Position numbers and translations under genes: made by a program. 64,000 nucleotides of DNA from Lysobacteraceae bacterium. GTDB lineage: Bacteria > Pseudomonadota > Gammaproteobacteria > Xanthomonadales > Rhodanobacteraceae. This document shows positions 43,969-53,249 of the stretch, piece after piece. A model generated the notes under the pieces. That model ran no database searches, was not told the origin of the DNA, and saw only the letters and a list, made by a program, of their open reading frames with translations. The first letter of the stretch is position 1. The number at the start of each line of letters is the position of its first letter. Location: contig JAJFUF010000024.1 in NCBI GenBank assembly GCA_021372495.1, forward strand, positions 62,001-126,000. Direction: 5' to 3'.

Positions 43969-45663
43969 CTAGCGCGCCGCGATCACGGGCGCCGCCTCGC
44001 CGGCGAGCATCACGCAGTCGCGGCCGGCGGTCTTGGCCGCGTACATCGCGGCGTCCGCGCGCGCGATCAGCGTCGCCATGTCTTCGCCCGGCGCCAGCGC
44101 GGCGATGCCGATGCTCACGGTCAACGGCCGCCCGTCCGCGTCGACCGCCACGCGCATGCGCCGCAACTGCTCGCGGACGCGCTCGGCATAACGCCGGGCG
44201 TCGACGAATCCGCAACCCGGCAGCAGCACGGTGAATTCCTCGCCGCCGTAGCGGCCGATTTCCGCCTGCGGCAAATGCGGATCGCGCAGCGCGGCGGCGA
44301 ACGCCAGCAGCGCGTCGTCGCCGGCATGGTGCCCGAAGTTGTCGTTCAGCGACTTGAAGTGGTCGAGATCGAGAAACAGCACGCACAGCGGCTGCGCGGT
44401 GCGCGCCGACTCGCGCAGGCGCAGCTGCAGGCGCTCGGTCCAGGCGCGCCGGTTGAGCACGCCGGTGTAGGGATCGGCGTCGGCCAGCGTGCGCGCGTAG
44501 TCGAGGTCGCGGCGCAGGTCCAGCGCGCGGTGCGCCAGGCCGATCGAGAGCACCACCGCCTCGAACGCCGCCGCCGCGATGCAGGCGTCGTTGATCCACA
44601 GCACGCCCGGCAGTGCGCCCGACACCTGCGCGCTGTCGATGGCGGTCAGCACCAGCAGCGGCGCCCACCCGGCCAGGAACAGCAGGGCGTAGCGCGATCC
44701 GCGCCAGGCGCCGATCGCGCTCGCGGCCAGCATCAGCAGCGTGCCGGCCAGCAGCGCCGGATTGACGATCGCCCGCGTCGCCGCCTGCAGCGCCGGTAGC
44801 GGCAGCATCGCCAGCGCCGAGACGAGGACCATGCCGATGCCGTAGGCGTGCAGCGCGCGCGCCAGCCGCGGCGCGTGGCGATCGAGCCGGGCGAAGCGCG
44901 CCAGGAACGCGGCGGCGCAGCCCACCGCCAGGCCGACCGCGAAGCGCCCCCACAGCAGCGGCGCTGCGGCGACCGCGTCGATGCCGAGCGGGCGCACCGC
45001 GTAGCCCGACTGGATCGCCTGCACGACCAGGTAGCCGAGCACGTAGCCGGCGTAGAGCACCAGCGTGAAGTCGCGCAGGATCGCGGCGAACACCAGCCCC
45101 ATCAGCGCCATCGCCAGCATCACGCCGAAGCACGCGCTGACGAAGGCGAGCCAGCGCGCGTCCTCGCGCTGGAAGTCGCGCTCGGTGGTGACGGCGAACG
45201 CCATCGGCGCGGATACGGCGGGATACGGTTCGATGCGCAGCCGCAGCGGCTGGCCCGCTGCCGGAGGATGCGCGATGCGGAAGGCGATGCGCCCGTGCGC
45301 GGGCAGCGCGGTATCCGCCGGCTCGTTGAGCGCCCCGCGCTGCGGCGATCCGCCGGCATCCAGCAGCGTGACCGCCCCGAGCGGCGGATGCCGCACCATC
45401 AGCACCAGCGGCGGATCGGGCCAGCGGCCGCCGGCCGGCAGCAGTTCGATCGACGCGCCGTCGGGGTTGCGCGCAAACGCCTGCAGGCGCGCGGGATCGA
45501 ACGGCCGCCATCCGGCCGCCTGCCCGGCGGCGATTGGTCCGGCCGCCCAGCGCCCCTGCATGCCGAGATCGGCAGCGGCGGGCGCGGGGACGGACAGCGC
45601 GGCAAGCAGCAGGACGCCCGCCGGCCATCCGCGCCCCGCGGCCGCTACCGCCAATACGTGCAC
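43969..45663 (-). CDS. 7TMR-DISM diguanylate cyclase
   Basis: A membrane-bound GGDEF protein of about 564 aa. An N-terminal signal peptide (VLAVAAAGRGWPAGVLLLAALSVPAPAAA) precedes a periplasmic sensory domain (7TMR-DISM extracellular 2 type), then seven hydrophobic helices, and a GGDEF domain with FLDLDHFKSLNDNFGHHAGDDALL and active-site RYGGEEF. It synthesises c-di-GMP. An RxxD inhibitory site is not obvious. Translation is taken from GTG 45663, after a GAGG; the ATG at 45801 would add 46 non-signal-like residues. The signal sensed is unknown. Confidence 0.85.
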   Translation of the reverse strand: MHVLAVAAAGRGWPAGVLLLAALSVPAPAAADLGMQGRWAAGPIAAGQAAGWRPFDPARLQAFARNPDGASIELLPAGGRWPDPPLVLMVRHPPLGAVTLLDAGGSPQRGALNEPADTALPAHGRIAFRIAHPPAAGQPLRLRIEPYPAVSAPMAFAVTTERDFQREDARWLAFVSACFGVMLAMALMGLVFAAILRDFTLVLYAGYVLGYLVVQAIQSGYAVRPLGIDAVAAAPLLWGRFAVGLAVGCAAAFLARFARLDRHAPRLARALHAYGIGMVLVSALAMLPLPALQAATRAIVNPALLAGTLLMLAASAIGAWRGSRYALLFLAGWAPLLVLTAIDSAQVSGALPGVLWINDACIAAAAFEAVVLSIGLAHRALDLRRDLDYARTLADADPYTGVLNRRAWTERLQLRLRESARTAQPLCVLFLDLDHFKSLNDNFGHHAGDDALLAFAAALRDPHLPQAEIGRYGGEEFTVLLPGCGFVDARRYAERVREQLRRMRVAVDADGRPLTVSIGIAALAPGEDMATLIARADAAMYAAKTAGRDCVMLAGEAAPVIAAR

Positions 45664-45888
45664 GCGCCGATTGCCTCTGTCATGCCTGCGTCGCCCGCGG
45701 TCGTCCTGCGCTTCCGGCGCGAAGTCCGCGCCGATCCGGCCGAGGCGTCTGCGCGTACGGCCGCGTCGCCACCGAAGGCTATCGTAGCCGGGCGCGTGCA
45801 CCGCGTTGCGTGACTATCGTCATGGGCGGGTCCGCGCGACGGCGCGTAGCCTTGCCAAATTGCCGTCCAACTCCGGGGAACCCTGCCG

Positions 45889-48198
45889 ATGTCCCGTGCC
45901 CTGATCCGATTCGCAGGCCGCACGCTCGCGGTCGCGCTGCTCGCCGGCGCCGCCGGCATCGCCCAGGCGGACGCGTCGGCCGCGCCTCCTGCGCTTTACG
46001 GCTTCGGCACTGCCGATGCCGCCGCGCAGCGCGACCTCGAACGCCGCTTCGATGCGCATCTCGACGCCGCCGACATGCGCGCCTGGATGCAGTCGATGGC
46101 GTCCGCGCCCAACCACGTCGGCTCGCCGCACGACAAGGCCAACGCCGAGTTCGTGCTGCAGCAGTTCCGCGACTGGGGCTGGGACGCGCGCATCGAGACC
46201 TTCGAGGTGCTGTACCCGACGCCGAAATCGCAGGCGCTGGAATTGCTCGCGCCGACCCGCTTCACCGCCAGCCTGAAGGAACCGCCGATCGACGGCGACG
46301 CCAGCTCCGCGCGCACCGACGGCGCGCTGCCGCCGTACCTCGCCTACGGCGGCGACGGCGACGTGACCGCCGAGCTGGTCTACGTCAACTACGGCATGCC
46401 CGACGACTACAAGGAACTCGCGCGCCACGGCATCGACGTCAAGGGCAAGATCGTGATCGCGCGCTATGGCGCCGGCTGGCGCGGACTGAAGCCGAAGCTC
46501 GCGTACGAGCACGGCGCGGTCGGCTGCATCGTCTATTCCGATCCGCACGAGGACGGCTACCGCGCCGGCGACGCCTACCCGAAGGGCGGCTGGCGTCCGC
46601 CCGAGGGCGTGCAGCGCGGCTCGGTGCAGGACATGCCGGTCTATTCCGGCGATCCGCTGACGCCGGGCGTGGGCGCGACCAAGGGCGCCAAGCGCCTGGC
46701 GATCAAGGACGCAAGGACGATCCTGAAGATCCCCACCCTGCCGATTTCCTACGCCGACGCGCAGCCGCTGCTGGCCGCGCTCGGCGGCGACACCGTGCCG
46801 GCGAACTGGCGCGGCGCGCTGCCGATCACCTACCACTTCGGCCCCGGCCCGGCCAAGGTGCACCTCGCCGTGCAGTCGAACTGGGACATGAAGACGCTGT
46901 ACGACGTGATCGCCACGCTGAAGGGATCGCAGTACCCCGACCAGTGGGTGATGCGCGGCAACCACCGCGACGGCTGGGTGTTCGGCGCCTGGGATCCGCT
47001 CAGCGGCCAGGTCGCGATGCTGGCCGAAGCGAAGGCGATCGGCGCGCTGGCCAAGGCCGGCTGGAAGCCGAAGCGCACGCTGGTCTACGCGAGCTGGGAC
47101 GGCGAGGAGCCCGGCCTGCTCGGCTCCACCGAATGGGCCGAGGCGCACGCCGAGGAGCTGCGGCGCAAGGCGGTGCTGTACGTCAACTCCGACACCAACG
47201 TGCGCGGCTTCCTCGACATGGGCGGCAGCCATTCGCTGCAGCGCCTGCTGAACCAGGTCGCCGCCGACGTGCGCGATCCCGAGACCGGCGTCAGCGTGCT
47301 CGAGCGCAAGCGCGCGAAGATCGAGGTCGACGGCTACGCCAAGGACGCCACGCCCGAGCAGAAGGAGTCGGCCAAGCGCGCAGCCGACGGCGACGTGCCG
47401 CTGGAGGCGCTCGGCTCCGGCTCCGACTTCAGCCCGTTCCTGCAGCACCTCGGCGTCGCCGCGCTGAACCTCGGCTTCGACGGCGAAGACCAGCAGGGCG
47501 GCGTGTACCACTCCGACTACGACACCTTCGAGCACTACGTGCGCTTCGGCGATCCCGGCTTCGCCTACGGCGTGGCGCTGGCGCAGACCGCCGGCCGCGT
47601 GATGCTGCGCGTCGCCGACGCCGACGTGCTGCCGCTGCGCTTCGGCGACGTCGCCGACACCTACGGCCGCTACGTCGAGGAGCTGCACAAGCTCGCCGAC
47701 GGCGAGCGCGAGCGCAGCGTCACCCTGGGCCGCCTGCTCGACGCGCACGCGTTCGCGCTGGCCGCCGACCCGACCCGCGCCAGCGCGCCGCCGCCGCGCG
47801 AGGACGCCGTGCCCTTCCTCGACCTCGCGCCGCTGGACAACGCGCTGGTGCGCCTGCGCGCCAGCGCCAAGGCGTTCGACGCGGCCTACGCCGCCGCCGC
47901 GCAAAAGGACTTCGCGCTCGCCGCCGCGCAGCGCAACGCGGTCGACGGCGTGCTGCAGGGCATCGAGCAGGCGCTGACCGACGCGCAGGGCCTGCCCGGC
48001 CGGCCGTGGTACAAGCACATGATCTACGCGCCCGGCCTGCACACCGGCTATGGCGTCAAGACCATGCCCGGCGTGCGCGAGGCGATCGAGGAACGCCGCT
48101 GGGGCGAAGCCAACCGCTACGCCGCGGTGATCGCGAAGACGCTGGACGGCTACAGCGCCGACCTCGACAAGGCCGCCGCCGCGCTCGGCGCACGCTGA
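45889..48198 (+). CDS. M28-family peptidase (glutamate carboxypeptidase II-like)
   Basis: A 769-aa secreted zinc exopeptidase with signal peptide (about 1-27). A protease-associated domain (about 115-320; YVNYGMPDDYKELARHGIDVKGKIVIARYG) is followed by the catalytic M28 domain with GNHRDGWVFGAWDPLSG (His and Asp), WDGEEPGLLGSTEW (Glu), VNSDTNVRG (Asp) and YHSDYDTFEHYVRF (His). These match PSMA/GCPII. A C-terminal transferrin-receptor-like dimerisation domain (ALVRLRASAKAFDAAY ... RPWYKHMIYAPGLHTGYG) completes the fold. It likely removes C-terminal residues from peptides in the periplasm or outside. Confidence 0.93.
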   Translation: MSRALIRFAGRTLAVALLAGAAGIAQADASAAPPALYGFGTADAAAQRDLERRFDAHLDAADMRAWMQSMASAPNHVGSPHDKANAEFVLQQFRDWGWDARIETFEVLYPTPKSQALELLAPTRFTASLKEPPIDGDASSARTDGALPPYLAYGGDGDVTAELVYVNYGMPDDYKELARHGIDVKGKIVIARYGAGWRGLKPKLAYEHGAVGCIVYSDPHEDGYRAGDAYPKGGWRPPEGVQRGSVQDMPVYSGDPLTPGVGATKGAKRLAIKDARTILKIPTLPISYADAQPLLAALGGDTVPANWRGALPITYHFGPGPAKVHLAVQSNWDMKTLYDVIATLKGSQYPDQWVMRGNHRDGWVFGAWDPLSGQVAMLAEAKAIGALAKAGWKPKRTLVYASWDGEEPGLLGSTEWAEAHAEELRRKAVLYVNSDTNVRGFLDMGGSHSLQRLLNQVAADVRDPETGVSVLERKRAKIEVDGYAKDATPEQKESAKRAADGDVPLEALGSGSDFSPFLQHLGVAALNLGFDGEDQQGGVYHSDYDTFEHYVRFGDPGFAYGVALAQTAGRVMLRVADADVLPLRFGDVADTYGRYVEELHKLADGERERSVTLGRLLDAHAFALAADPTRASAPPPREDAVPFLDLAPLDNALVRLRASAKAFDAAYAAAAQKDFALAAAQRNAVDGVLQGIEQALTDAQGLPGRPWYKHMIYAPGLHTGYGVKTMPGVREAIEERRWGEANRYAAVIAKTLDGYSADLDKAAAALGAR

Positions 48199-48299
48199 GC
48201 GGGCGGGGGCGCGGCCCGCCGCCGCGCCGTGTCGCCGGCGGCCGCACGGCGCTACCCTTGTGCCGCGCGCCGGCCACACCCGCGCAAGGGAGGTTCCGC

Positions 48300-49100
48300 A
48301 TGTCGATGCGCCCCGCGTCGAAGCGCGCGCTGCGTCTGGCGCTGGCCCTGCTGGGTAGCCTGGCGCTTGCCGGTTGCCTCGACGCCGGCACGATCCGCCG
48401 GCCGCTGCCCAGCAGGACCTTTGCCGCGCCGCACCTCGGCCCCGCGCACGTCCTGGTGGTGGTGCTGCCGGGACGCGGCGACGACCTCGCCGCGCTCGAG
48501 CGCGCCGGCATCGTCGGCGCCATCCAGGACGCATGGCCCGACGCCGACGTGACCCTGACCGCCGCCGGCATGCCCTACTACCGCGCCGGCCTGATGCCGC
48601 ACGCGCTGCGCCGCGACGTCATCGCGCCGGCGCGCACCCGCGGCTACCGCGCGATCTGGCTGCTGGGCGCATCGCTGGGCGGCATGGGCGAAGTGCTGTA
48701 CGCGCGCGACTACCCGCAGGAAATCAGCGGCATGATCATGCTCGCGCCCTATCTGGGCGATGCCGGCACGACCGACGCGATCCGCGCCGCGGGTGGACTC
48801 CGTGCGTGGGATCCCGGCCCCGCCCCACCCGCGGTGAACGGCGGCAACTACCAGCGCGAGCTGTGGCGCAGCGTGCGCGGCTGGCTCGCGCAGCCCGGCT
48901 TCGCCGCGCGCGTGTGGGTCGGCTGCGGCAGCGACGACCCGTTCATGCGCAACCTGCCGCTGCTGCGCGAGGCGCTACCGTCCGATCACGTCATCGAACG
49001 GCCGGGCGGGCACCGCTGGAGCGTATGGGTGCCGCTGGCGCGCAGCCTGCTCCAACGGATCGACGACACGACGCCAACCGCGGCGGGCGCGCCACGCTAG
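48300..49100 (+). CDS. Lipoprotein alpha/beta hydrolase
   Basis: A 266-aa protein starting at ATG 48300 behind GGGAGG. The signal peptide ends in the lipobox LALAGC (about residues 21-26). The hydrolase core has the nucleophile motif LLGASLGGMGE (about residue 120), an acid after CGSDDPF and a histidine in ERPGGHRWS near 240. Esterase or lipase activity on envelope substrates is plausible. It follows the M28 peptidase gene by about 100 bases on the same strand. Confidence 0.78.
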   Translation: MSMRPASKRALRLALALLGSLALAGCLDAGTIRRPLPSRTFAAPHLGPAHVLVVVLPGRGDDLAALERAGIVGAIQDAWPDADVTLTAAGMPYYRAGLMPHALRRDVIAPARTRGYRAIWLLGASLGGMGEVLYARDYPQEISGMIMLAPYLGDAGTTDAIRAAGGLRAWDPGPAPPAVNGGNYQRELWRSVRGWLAQPGFAARVWVGCGSDDPFMRNLPLLREALPSDHVIERPGGHRWSVWVPLARSLLQRIDDTTPTAAGAPR

Positions 49101-49109
49101 GCCATGGGC

Positions 49110-49128
49110 CCGGCCGCAGCGCGGCCGG
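49110..49128. terminator. Short hairpin between converging genes
   Basis: CCGGCCGC/GCGGCCGG with an AGC loop between the lipoprotein hydrolase and slyD stop codons. There is no T-run, so it is only a candidate bidirectional terminator. Confidence 0.35.
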
Positions 49129-49136
49129 CGCGGCGC

Positions 49137-49619
49137 TCAGTGGTGGTGGCCGCCCGCGCCGTGCACGTGGCCGTGCTGCGTTTCCTCGGCAGTGGCCTCG
49201 CGCACCTCGGTCACCTCGATCGCGAAGTGCAGGGTCACGCCGGCCAGCGGATGGTTGCCGTCCACGGTCACGTCGTCGCCCTCGATGCGGGTGATCACCA
49301 CCGACAGCGGGCCGTTGTCGGTCTGCGCGCGGAACTGCATGCCGGGCTCGAGCTGCATCACGCCCTGGAACGCCGCGCGCGGCACGACCTGCACCAGTTG
49401 CTCGACGCGCGGGCCGTAGCCTTCCTCCGGCGCGACCTCGACCTCGAACGCGTCGCCCGCGCTGCGGCCGGCCAGCGCCTTCTCCAGGCCCGGCACGATA
49501 TTGCCGGCGCCGTGCAGGTAGGCCAGCGGCTCGCGTCCATCGGACGAATCCAGCACTTCGCCGGCATCATTGGTCAGCGTGTAATGGAAGGAAGCGACGC
49601 AGCGCTCGGCGATCTGCAT
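49137..49619 (-). CDS. slyD: SlyD-type FKBP peptidyl-prolyl isomerase
   Basis: A 160-aa cytoplasmic PPIase and chaperone. Signature stretches: HYTLTNDAGEVLDSSDGREPLAYLHGAGNIVPGLEKALAGR (FKBP), and the IF insert (about 70-125) with EEGYGPRVEQLVQVVP and VDGNHPLAGVTLHFAIEV. The C-terminus GHVHGAGGHHH is a short histidine-rich metal-binding tail, shorter than in E. coli SlyD; nickel binding may be weak but likely. ATG at 49619. Confidence 0.93.
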   Translation of the reverse strand: MQIAERCVASFHYTLTNDAGEVLDSSDGREPLAYLHGAGNIVPGLEKALAGRSAGDAFEVEVAPEEGYGPRVEQLVQVVPRAAFQGVMQLEPGMQFRAQTDNGPLSVVITRIEGDDVTVDGNHPLAGVTLHFAIEVTEVREATAEETQHGHVHGAGGHHH

Positions 49620-49724
49620 GGAAAACCTCGGGACGGGGAAACGGCTGGGCTCGCGCGCTGCGCGGAGACGGGAACGACTAGGCTAGGTCAGCGCGCGGCG
49701 CGACGCAACCGCAACGATGCGCGC

Positions 49725-50129
49725 TCATTCCGGCCCGTACTGCAGCCACAGCTCGGCGGTGCGCTCTTCGTGGAACACGCGCACGTCGAAGCCCGCCTCG
49801 CGGGCGAAGATCTCGCCGTGCTCCACCTGCGGCACGTGCGCCAGGTCGGCCTCGACGTAGGCCACCCGTACCTGTTCGAAGCCCTCGTCCCGCAACCGCT
49901 GCACCAGCCGGAACAGATCCTCCGGCGGCGGCGGCTCGCCGCTCATCGTGTCCACCACCAGCAGGCGCCGCGGCCGGCGCGCGCGCACCTCGACGGCGAT
50001 CGCGCGCCAGTAGGCGAGCGTCGTCTCGAGGCTGCCGTTGACCCCGCTGACGTACGCACGCAGGATGCCGCGCCGGTGCTCGAAGCGCAGACTGAAGGGC
50101 GACGCGGGGTCGCGCGGCGGCAGGTTCAT
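49725..50129 (-). CDS. Small STAS/SpoIIAA-like protein coupled to an L,D-transpeptidase
   Basis: A 134-aa cytoplasmic protein: FSLRFEHRRGILRAYVSGVNGSLETTLAYWRAIAVEVRARRPRRLLVVDT, then a helix and strand pattern ending DVRVFHEERTAELWL. The order (strand, strand, helix, strand, helix) fits the STAS-like domains seen in many short proteobacterial proteins. I do not recognise a function. Its ATG overlaps the stop codon of the YcbB-type transpeptidase by four bases (ATGA), so the two are translationally coupled. Confidence 0.55.
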   Translation of the reverse strand: MNLPPRDPASPFSLRFEHRRGILRAYVSGVNGSLETTLAYWRAIAVEVRARRPRRLLVVDTMSGEPPPPEDLFRLVQRLRDEGFEQVRVAYVEADLAHVPQVEHGEIFAREAGFDVRVFHEERTAELWLQYGPE

Positions 50130-51784
50130 CGCGGCATGGTAGCCGGCAAATGCGCATCCAGCGCATGCAGCAGTTCCGCATCGCGCGCGTAGACGTCGGG
50201 CTTGTAGGCGACGCGGCCGTCCGGCAGCACGTCGACCGTCCAGTACAGCAGCAGCAGCGGCACCGGCCGCGCCAGGTTGACGGTGCGGGTTGCGCCGGTG
50301 GCGATCGCCGCGTCGATCGCCGCGCGGTTCCAGTTCGCAGGATCGTCGAGCAGGCGCTCGACCAGCTCCAGCGGGCGCTCGACGCGGATGCAGCCCGAGC
50401 TGAACGCGCGCTGCCCGGCGCCGAACAGCTCCGTGTGCGGGGTGTCGTGCAGGTAAACCGCATAAGGATTGGGAAAGCGGATCACCACGCGGCCGAGCGA
50501 GTTGCCGGGGCCGGCGTCCTGGCGCAGCGTGAGGCCCTGCGGGTGCTTCCAGTCCACCCGGCCGGGCGGCACCTCGCGGCCGCCGGCGTCCAGCACGCGG
50601 ATGCGGTTGGCGGCGAGGTAGCCGGGCTTGCGGCGCAGTTTCGGCAGGATGTCGTTGTGCAGGATCGTCGGCGGCACCGTCCAGGTGGGATTGAACGTGA
50701 CGTAGGTGATCTCGGACTTGAACGCCGGCGTGCGGCGGTACGGACGGCCGACCACCACCCGCGAACGCCATTCCGGTTGCGCGCCCTTGAAATAGGTGAT
50801 GCGGTAGCCGGCGATGTCGACCAGCACGAAGTCGCCGCGGATCTGGTGCAGCAGCCAGCGCGCGCGCTCCATGTTCACGCGCACCTGGTCGATGCGCGCG
50901 TGCACCGGCACGTCCAGGGCGGCGCGCGTGGCCGGGCCGACCGCACCGTCGGCGTCGAGCAGTTGCTCGGTCTGGAAGCGCCGCACCGCTGCCGCCAGCG
51001 TGGCATCGAAGACATCGGCATCCTGCGGCGCCGCGAGCGTCTCGCCCGCCACCTCGTCGGCCGTCAGGCGTCGGCGCAGCAGCGCCACGCGCGGATCGAC
51101 CATGCCCTCGCGCAGCGTGGGGCCGGCGGGAACCGACGGCCAGCCGCCGCGCGCCTCGGTCTCGCGCAGCCGGCGCAGCGCGTCGCGCAGCCGGCCGTAC
51201 AGCGGATGCTGCGGGCGCGCCTGCGCGAACGCCTCCGCGATGCGGCCTTCGCCAATCGCGACCGACGCGTCGCGCAGCCCCTGCGCGACGTCGGCGTCGC
51301 GCGGCTCGAGGTTCCAGCCCGGATCGAGGCTGCGCGGATCGACCTTGCCGCGATAGAGGTGCTGCAGCGCGGCGAAGCAGGCAGCGGTCGCGCGCAGATC
51401 GGCGTCGGCGCGCCGGGTGGCGTCCTCCAGGAGGGAGGCGTTCGGCTCCGGCGGCCGCGCCAGCGCATCGACGCCGTAGTCGCGCGGGTCGAGGCCGTCG
51501 TTGGCGAGCCCGCGCAGGGCGGCGACCAGCGCAGCGCGCCGGCCCGGCGCTTCCCACGCCGGCGCGAAGCCGCGCTGCTGGTAGAACGCCGCGACGCCCT
51601 CGACCAGGCGCGCCCCGCCCACCGCGGGCGCGCGGACGTCGGCCTCGTGCAGTTGCTCGATGCGTTCGCGCAGGCGCTCGGCCACCGCGTCGGCGGGCGG
51701 CGGCGACTGCGCGGCGCCGCGTCCCGCCGCGCCGAGCAGCCCGACGACGACGACCGCCAGCACGAGCCTTCCGATACGCCGCAT
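50126..51784 (-). CDS. YcbB/LdtD-type L,D-transpeptidase
   Basis: A 552-aa protein with an N-terminal anchor (residues 6-24), a middle part with a peptidoglycan-binding-like segment (FDATLAAAVRRFQTEQLLDADGAVGPATRAAL), and a YkuD catalytic domain containing HDTPHTELFGAGQRAFSSGCIRVERP, in which the cysteine is the nucleophile. LdtD makes 3-3 crosslinks between stem peptides in the periplasm. The start at 51784 (MRRIGRL) is preferred because of GGAGG seven to eight bases upstream; 51808 adds eight residues. A second, unrelated transpeptidase is divergent, 94 bases away. Confidence 0.93.
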   Translation of the reverse strand: MRRIGRLVLAVVVVGLLGAAGRGAAQSPPPADAVAERLRERIEQLHEADVRAPAVGGARLVEGVAAFYQQRGFAPAWEAPGRRAALVAALRGLANDGLDPRDYGVDALARPPEPNASLLEDATRRADADLRATAACFAALQHLYRGKVDPRSLDPGWNLEPRDADVAQGLRDASVAIGEGRIAEAFAQARPQHPLYGRLRDALRRLRETEARGGWPSVPAGPTLREGMVDPRVALLRRRLTADEVAGETLAAPQDADVFDATLAAAVRRFQTEQLLDADGAVGPATRAALDVPVHARIDQVRVNMERARWLLHQIRGDFVLVDIAGYRITYFKGAQPEWRSRVVVGRPYRRTPAFKSEITYVTFNPTWTVPPTILHNDILPKLRRKPGYLAANRIRVLDAGGREVPPGRVDWKHPQGLTLRQDAGPGNSLGRVVIRFPNPYAVYLHDTPHTELFGAGQRAFSSGCIRVERPLELVERLLDDPANWNRAAIDAAIATGATRTVNLARPVPLLLLYWTVDVLPDGRVAYKPDVYARDAELLHALDAHLPATMPR

Positions 51785-51878
51785 CCAGTCGCCTCCGCGC
51801 GGCGCCATGCCTGCGCACGCCAGTACTGTGAACCGCGTCGGCGCAATTTGCGCCGGGCATCTTTAGCATAGCGCGCCG

Positions 51879-52607
51879 ATGCGACCGCCCTTATTCCACC
51901 GGCGCCTGCTGGCGCCCGCGCTGCTGCTGTGCGCCTGCGCGCCGGCCTTCGCCGTCGGCACGCTGGCGCAATCGCTCAGCGCCGCCGCGCCCAGCGCGAA
52001 TCCGCGCGTGATCGACCTGGCCGTGCGCGCGCAGGACTGCGCCGTGCGCAGTGGCGAGCCCACGCCGGAGCGGCTCGCCGTGATCGACTACTCGCGCCCC
52101 TCCACCGAGCCGCGGCTGTGGGTGTTCGACCTGGCGCGCCAGAAACTGCTGTTCGAGGAACTGGTCGCGCACGGCCGCAACAGCGGCGACAACCTCGCGC
52201 GCAACTTTTCCAACGCACCCGGCAGCCTCGAATCCAGCCTCGGCCTGTTCCGCACGCTGGGCACCTACAGCGGCCGCAACGGCTATTCGCTGCGCATGGA
52301 CGGGCTGGAACCCGGCGTCAACGACCGCGCGCTGGAGCGCGCGCTGGTCATCCACGGCGCGCCCTACGTCAGCGCCGCCACGGCGCGGCGCATGGGCCGG
52401 CTCGGCCGCAGTTGGGGCTGCCCGGCGGTGCGCCCCGCGGTCGCACAGCGCCTGATCGACACGCTCAAGGGCGGCCAGATGGTGTTCTCCTACTACCCCG
52501 ACGCGCGCTGGCTGCACGCCTCGCCCTACCTGCGCTGCGAAGGCGAGCCCGCCGCGGTGGCGGCCGCCGCGCCGCACGCCAGTGGCCGCGGCGCGGCGGC
52601 ACGCTGA
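51879..52607 (+). CDS. Murein L,D-transpeptidase catalytic domain (YkuD_2) protein
   Basis: A 242-aa protein with signal peptide (1-25) ending near FAVG. The catalytic stretch has IHGAPYVSAATARRMGRLGRSWGCPAVRP, with the HG and SWGC motifs of the PF13645 (YkuD_2) group. ALVIHG and the C-terminal strand support this. It probably works in the periplasm on peptidoglycan, either as an L,D-transpeptidase or hydrolase. The C-terminal Ala-rich tail is unstructured. It is divergent from the YcbB-type gene. Confidence 0.87.
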   Translation: MRPPLFHRRLLAPALLLCACAPAFAVGTLAQSLSAAAPSANPRVIDLAVRAQDCAVRSGEPTPERLAVIDYSRPSTEPRLWVFDLARQKLLFEELVAHGRNSGDNLARNFSNAPGSLESSLGLFRTLGTYSGRNGYSLRMDGLEPGVNDRALERALVIHGAPYVSAATARRMGRLGRSWGCPAVRPAVAQRLIDTLKGGQMVFSYYPDARWLHASPYLRCEGEPAAVAAAAPHASGRGAAAR

Positions 52608-52757
52608 GTCGATCCGCGCGCGCCGCCGGCTGACCGGAGTCAACGCCGGCGCCTGCGCTGCGCGCGATCCTGACGGCATTCGCACGCGGCGCCCACGCGG
52701 CCCTTCGCCGGGGCACCGGCGTTCCGCGGCCGTCTCGCCGCATCCAAGGAGGTTCCC

Positions 52758-53201
52758 ATGAATTCGCCCCGTCTTCCCTACACCACGCTGGCCGCCGAGC
52801 CCTACCACGCGCTGGCCCAGGTCAGCGCCGCGCTCGGCAAAGGCAGCCTCGGCAAGCCGCTGCTCGAACTGGTCTACACGCGGGCCTCGCAGATCAACGG
52901 CTGCGGATACTGCCTGGACATGCACGCCCGGGCGCTGCGCGCGGGCGGCGAGGAGTCGCGCCGGCTCGACACCCTGGCCGGCTGGCGCGAAAGCCCGTTC
53001 TTCAGCGCGCGCGAACGCGCCGCGCTGGCCTGGGCCGAGGCGCTGACCGACGTGGCGAACAGCCACGCGCCCGACGCCGCGTTCGACGCCCTGCGCCCGC
53101 ACTTCGACGATCGCGAGATCGCCGAGCTGACCTTTGCGATCGCCACCATCAACGCATGGAACCGCGTCGCCGTCGGCATGCGCGCGGCGATCCCGGCCTG
53201 A
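52758..53201 (+). CDS. AhpD-like carboxymuconolactone decarboxylase family protein
   Basis: A 147-aa helical protein. ASQINGCGYCLDMHARAL holds the CxxC-x-x-x-H redox centre of the AhpD family; EALTDVANSHAPDAAFDALRPHFDDREIAELTFAIATINAWNR is the remainder of the family. RBS AAGGAGG precedes ATG 52758 at ideal spacing. Members act in peroxide or electrophile detoxification with an alkyl hydroperoxide reductase, but the partner is not encoded here. Confidence 0.9.
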   Translation: MNSPRLPYTTLAAEPYHALAQVSAALGKGSLGKPLLELVYTRASQINGCGYCLDMHARALRAGGEESRRLDTLAGWRESPFFSARERAALAWAEALTDVANSHAPDAAFDALRPHFDDREIAELTFAIATINAWNRVAVGMRAAIPA

Positions 53202-53212
53202 AGCCGGCCAGC

Positions 53213-53243
53213 GGGGCGCGGCCGCGCGCTGCGGCCGCGCCCC
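53213..53243. terminator. Hairpin between converging AhpD-like and S10 peptidase genes
   Basis: Perfect 13-bp stem GGGGCGCGGCCGC/GCGGCCGCGCCCC with a five-base loop. Stop codons of both genes flank it (53201 and 53250). It lacks a T-run and may act in both directions. Confidence 0.5.
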
Positions 53244-53249
53244 GTCCCG

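Noticed and set aside
45534..49100. A single 1188-codon protein spanning the M28 peptidase and the lipoprotein hydrolase
   Set aside because: Only its last 266 codons are a real gene (signal peptide and lipobox at 48300); the first part is out of frame with the M28 peptidase.
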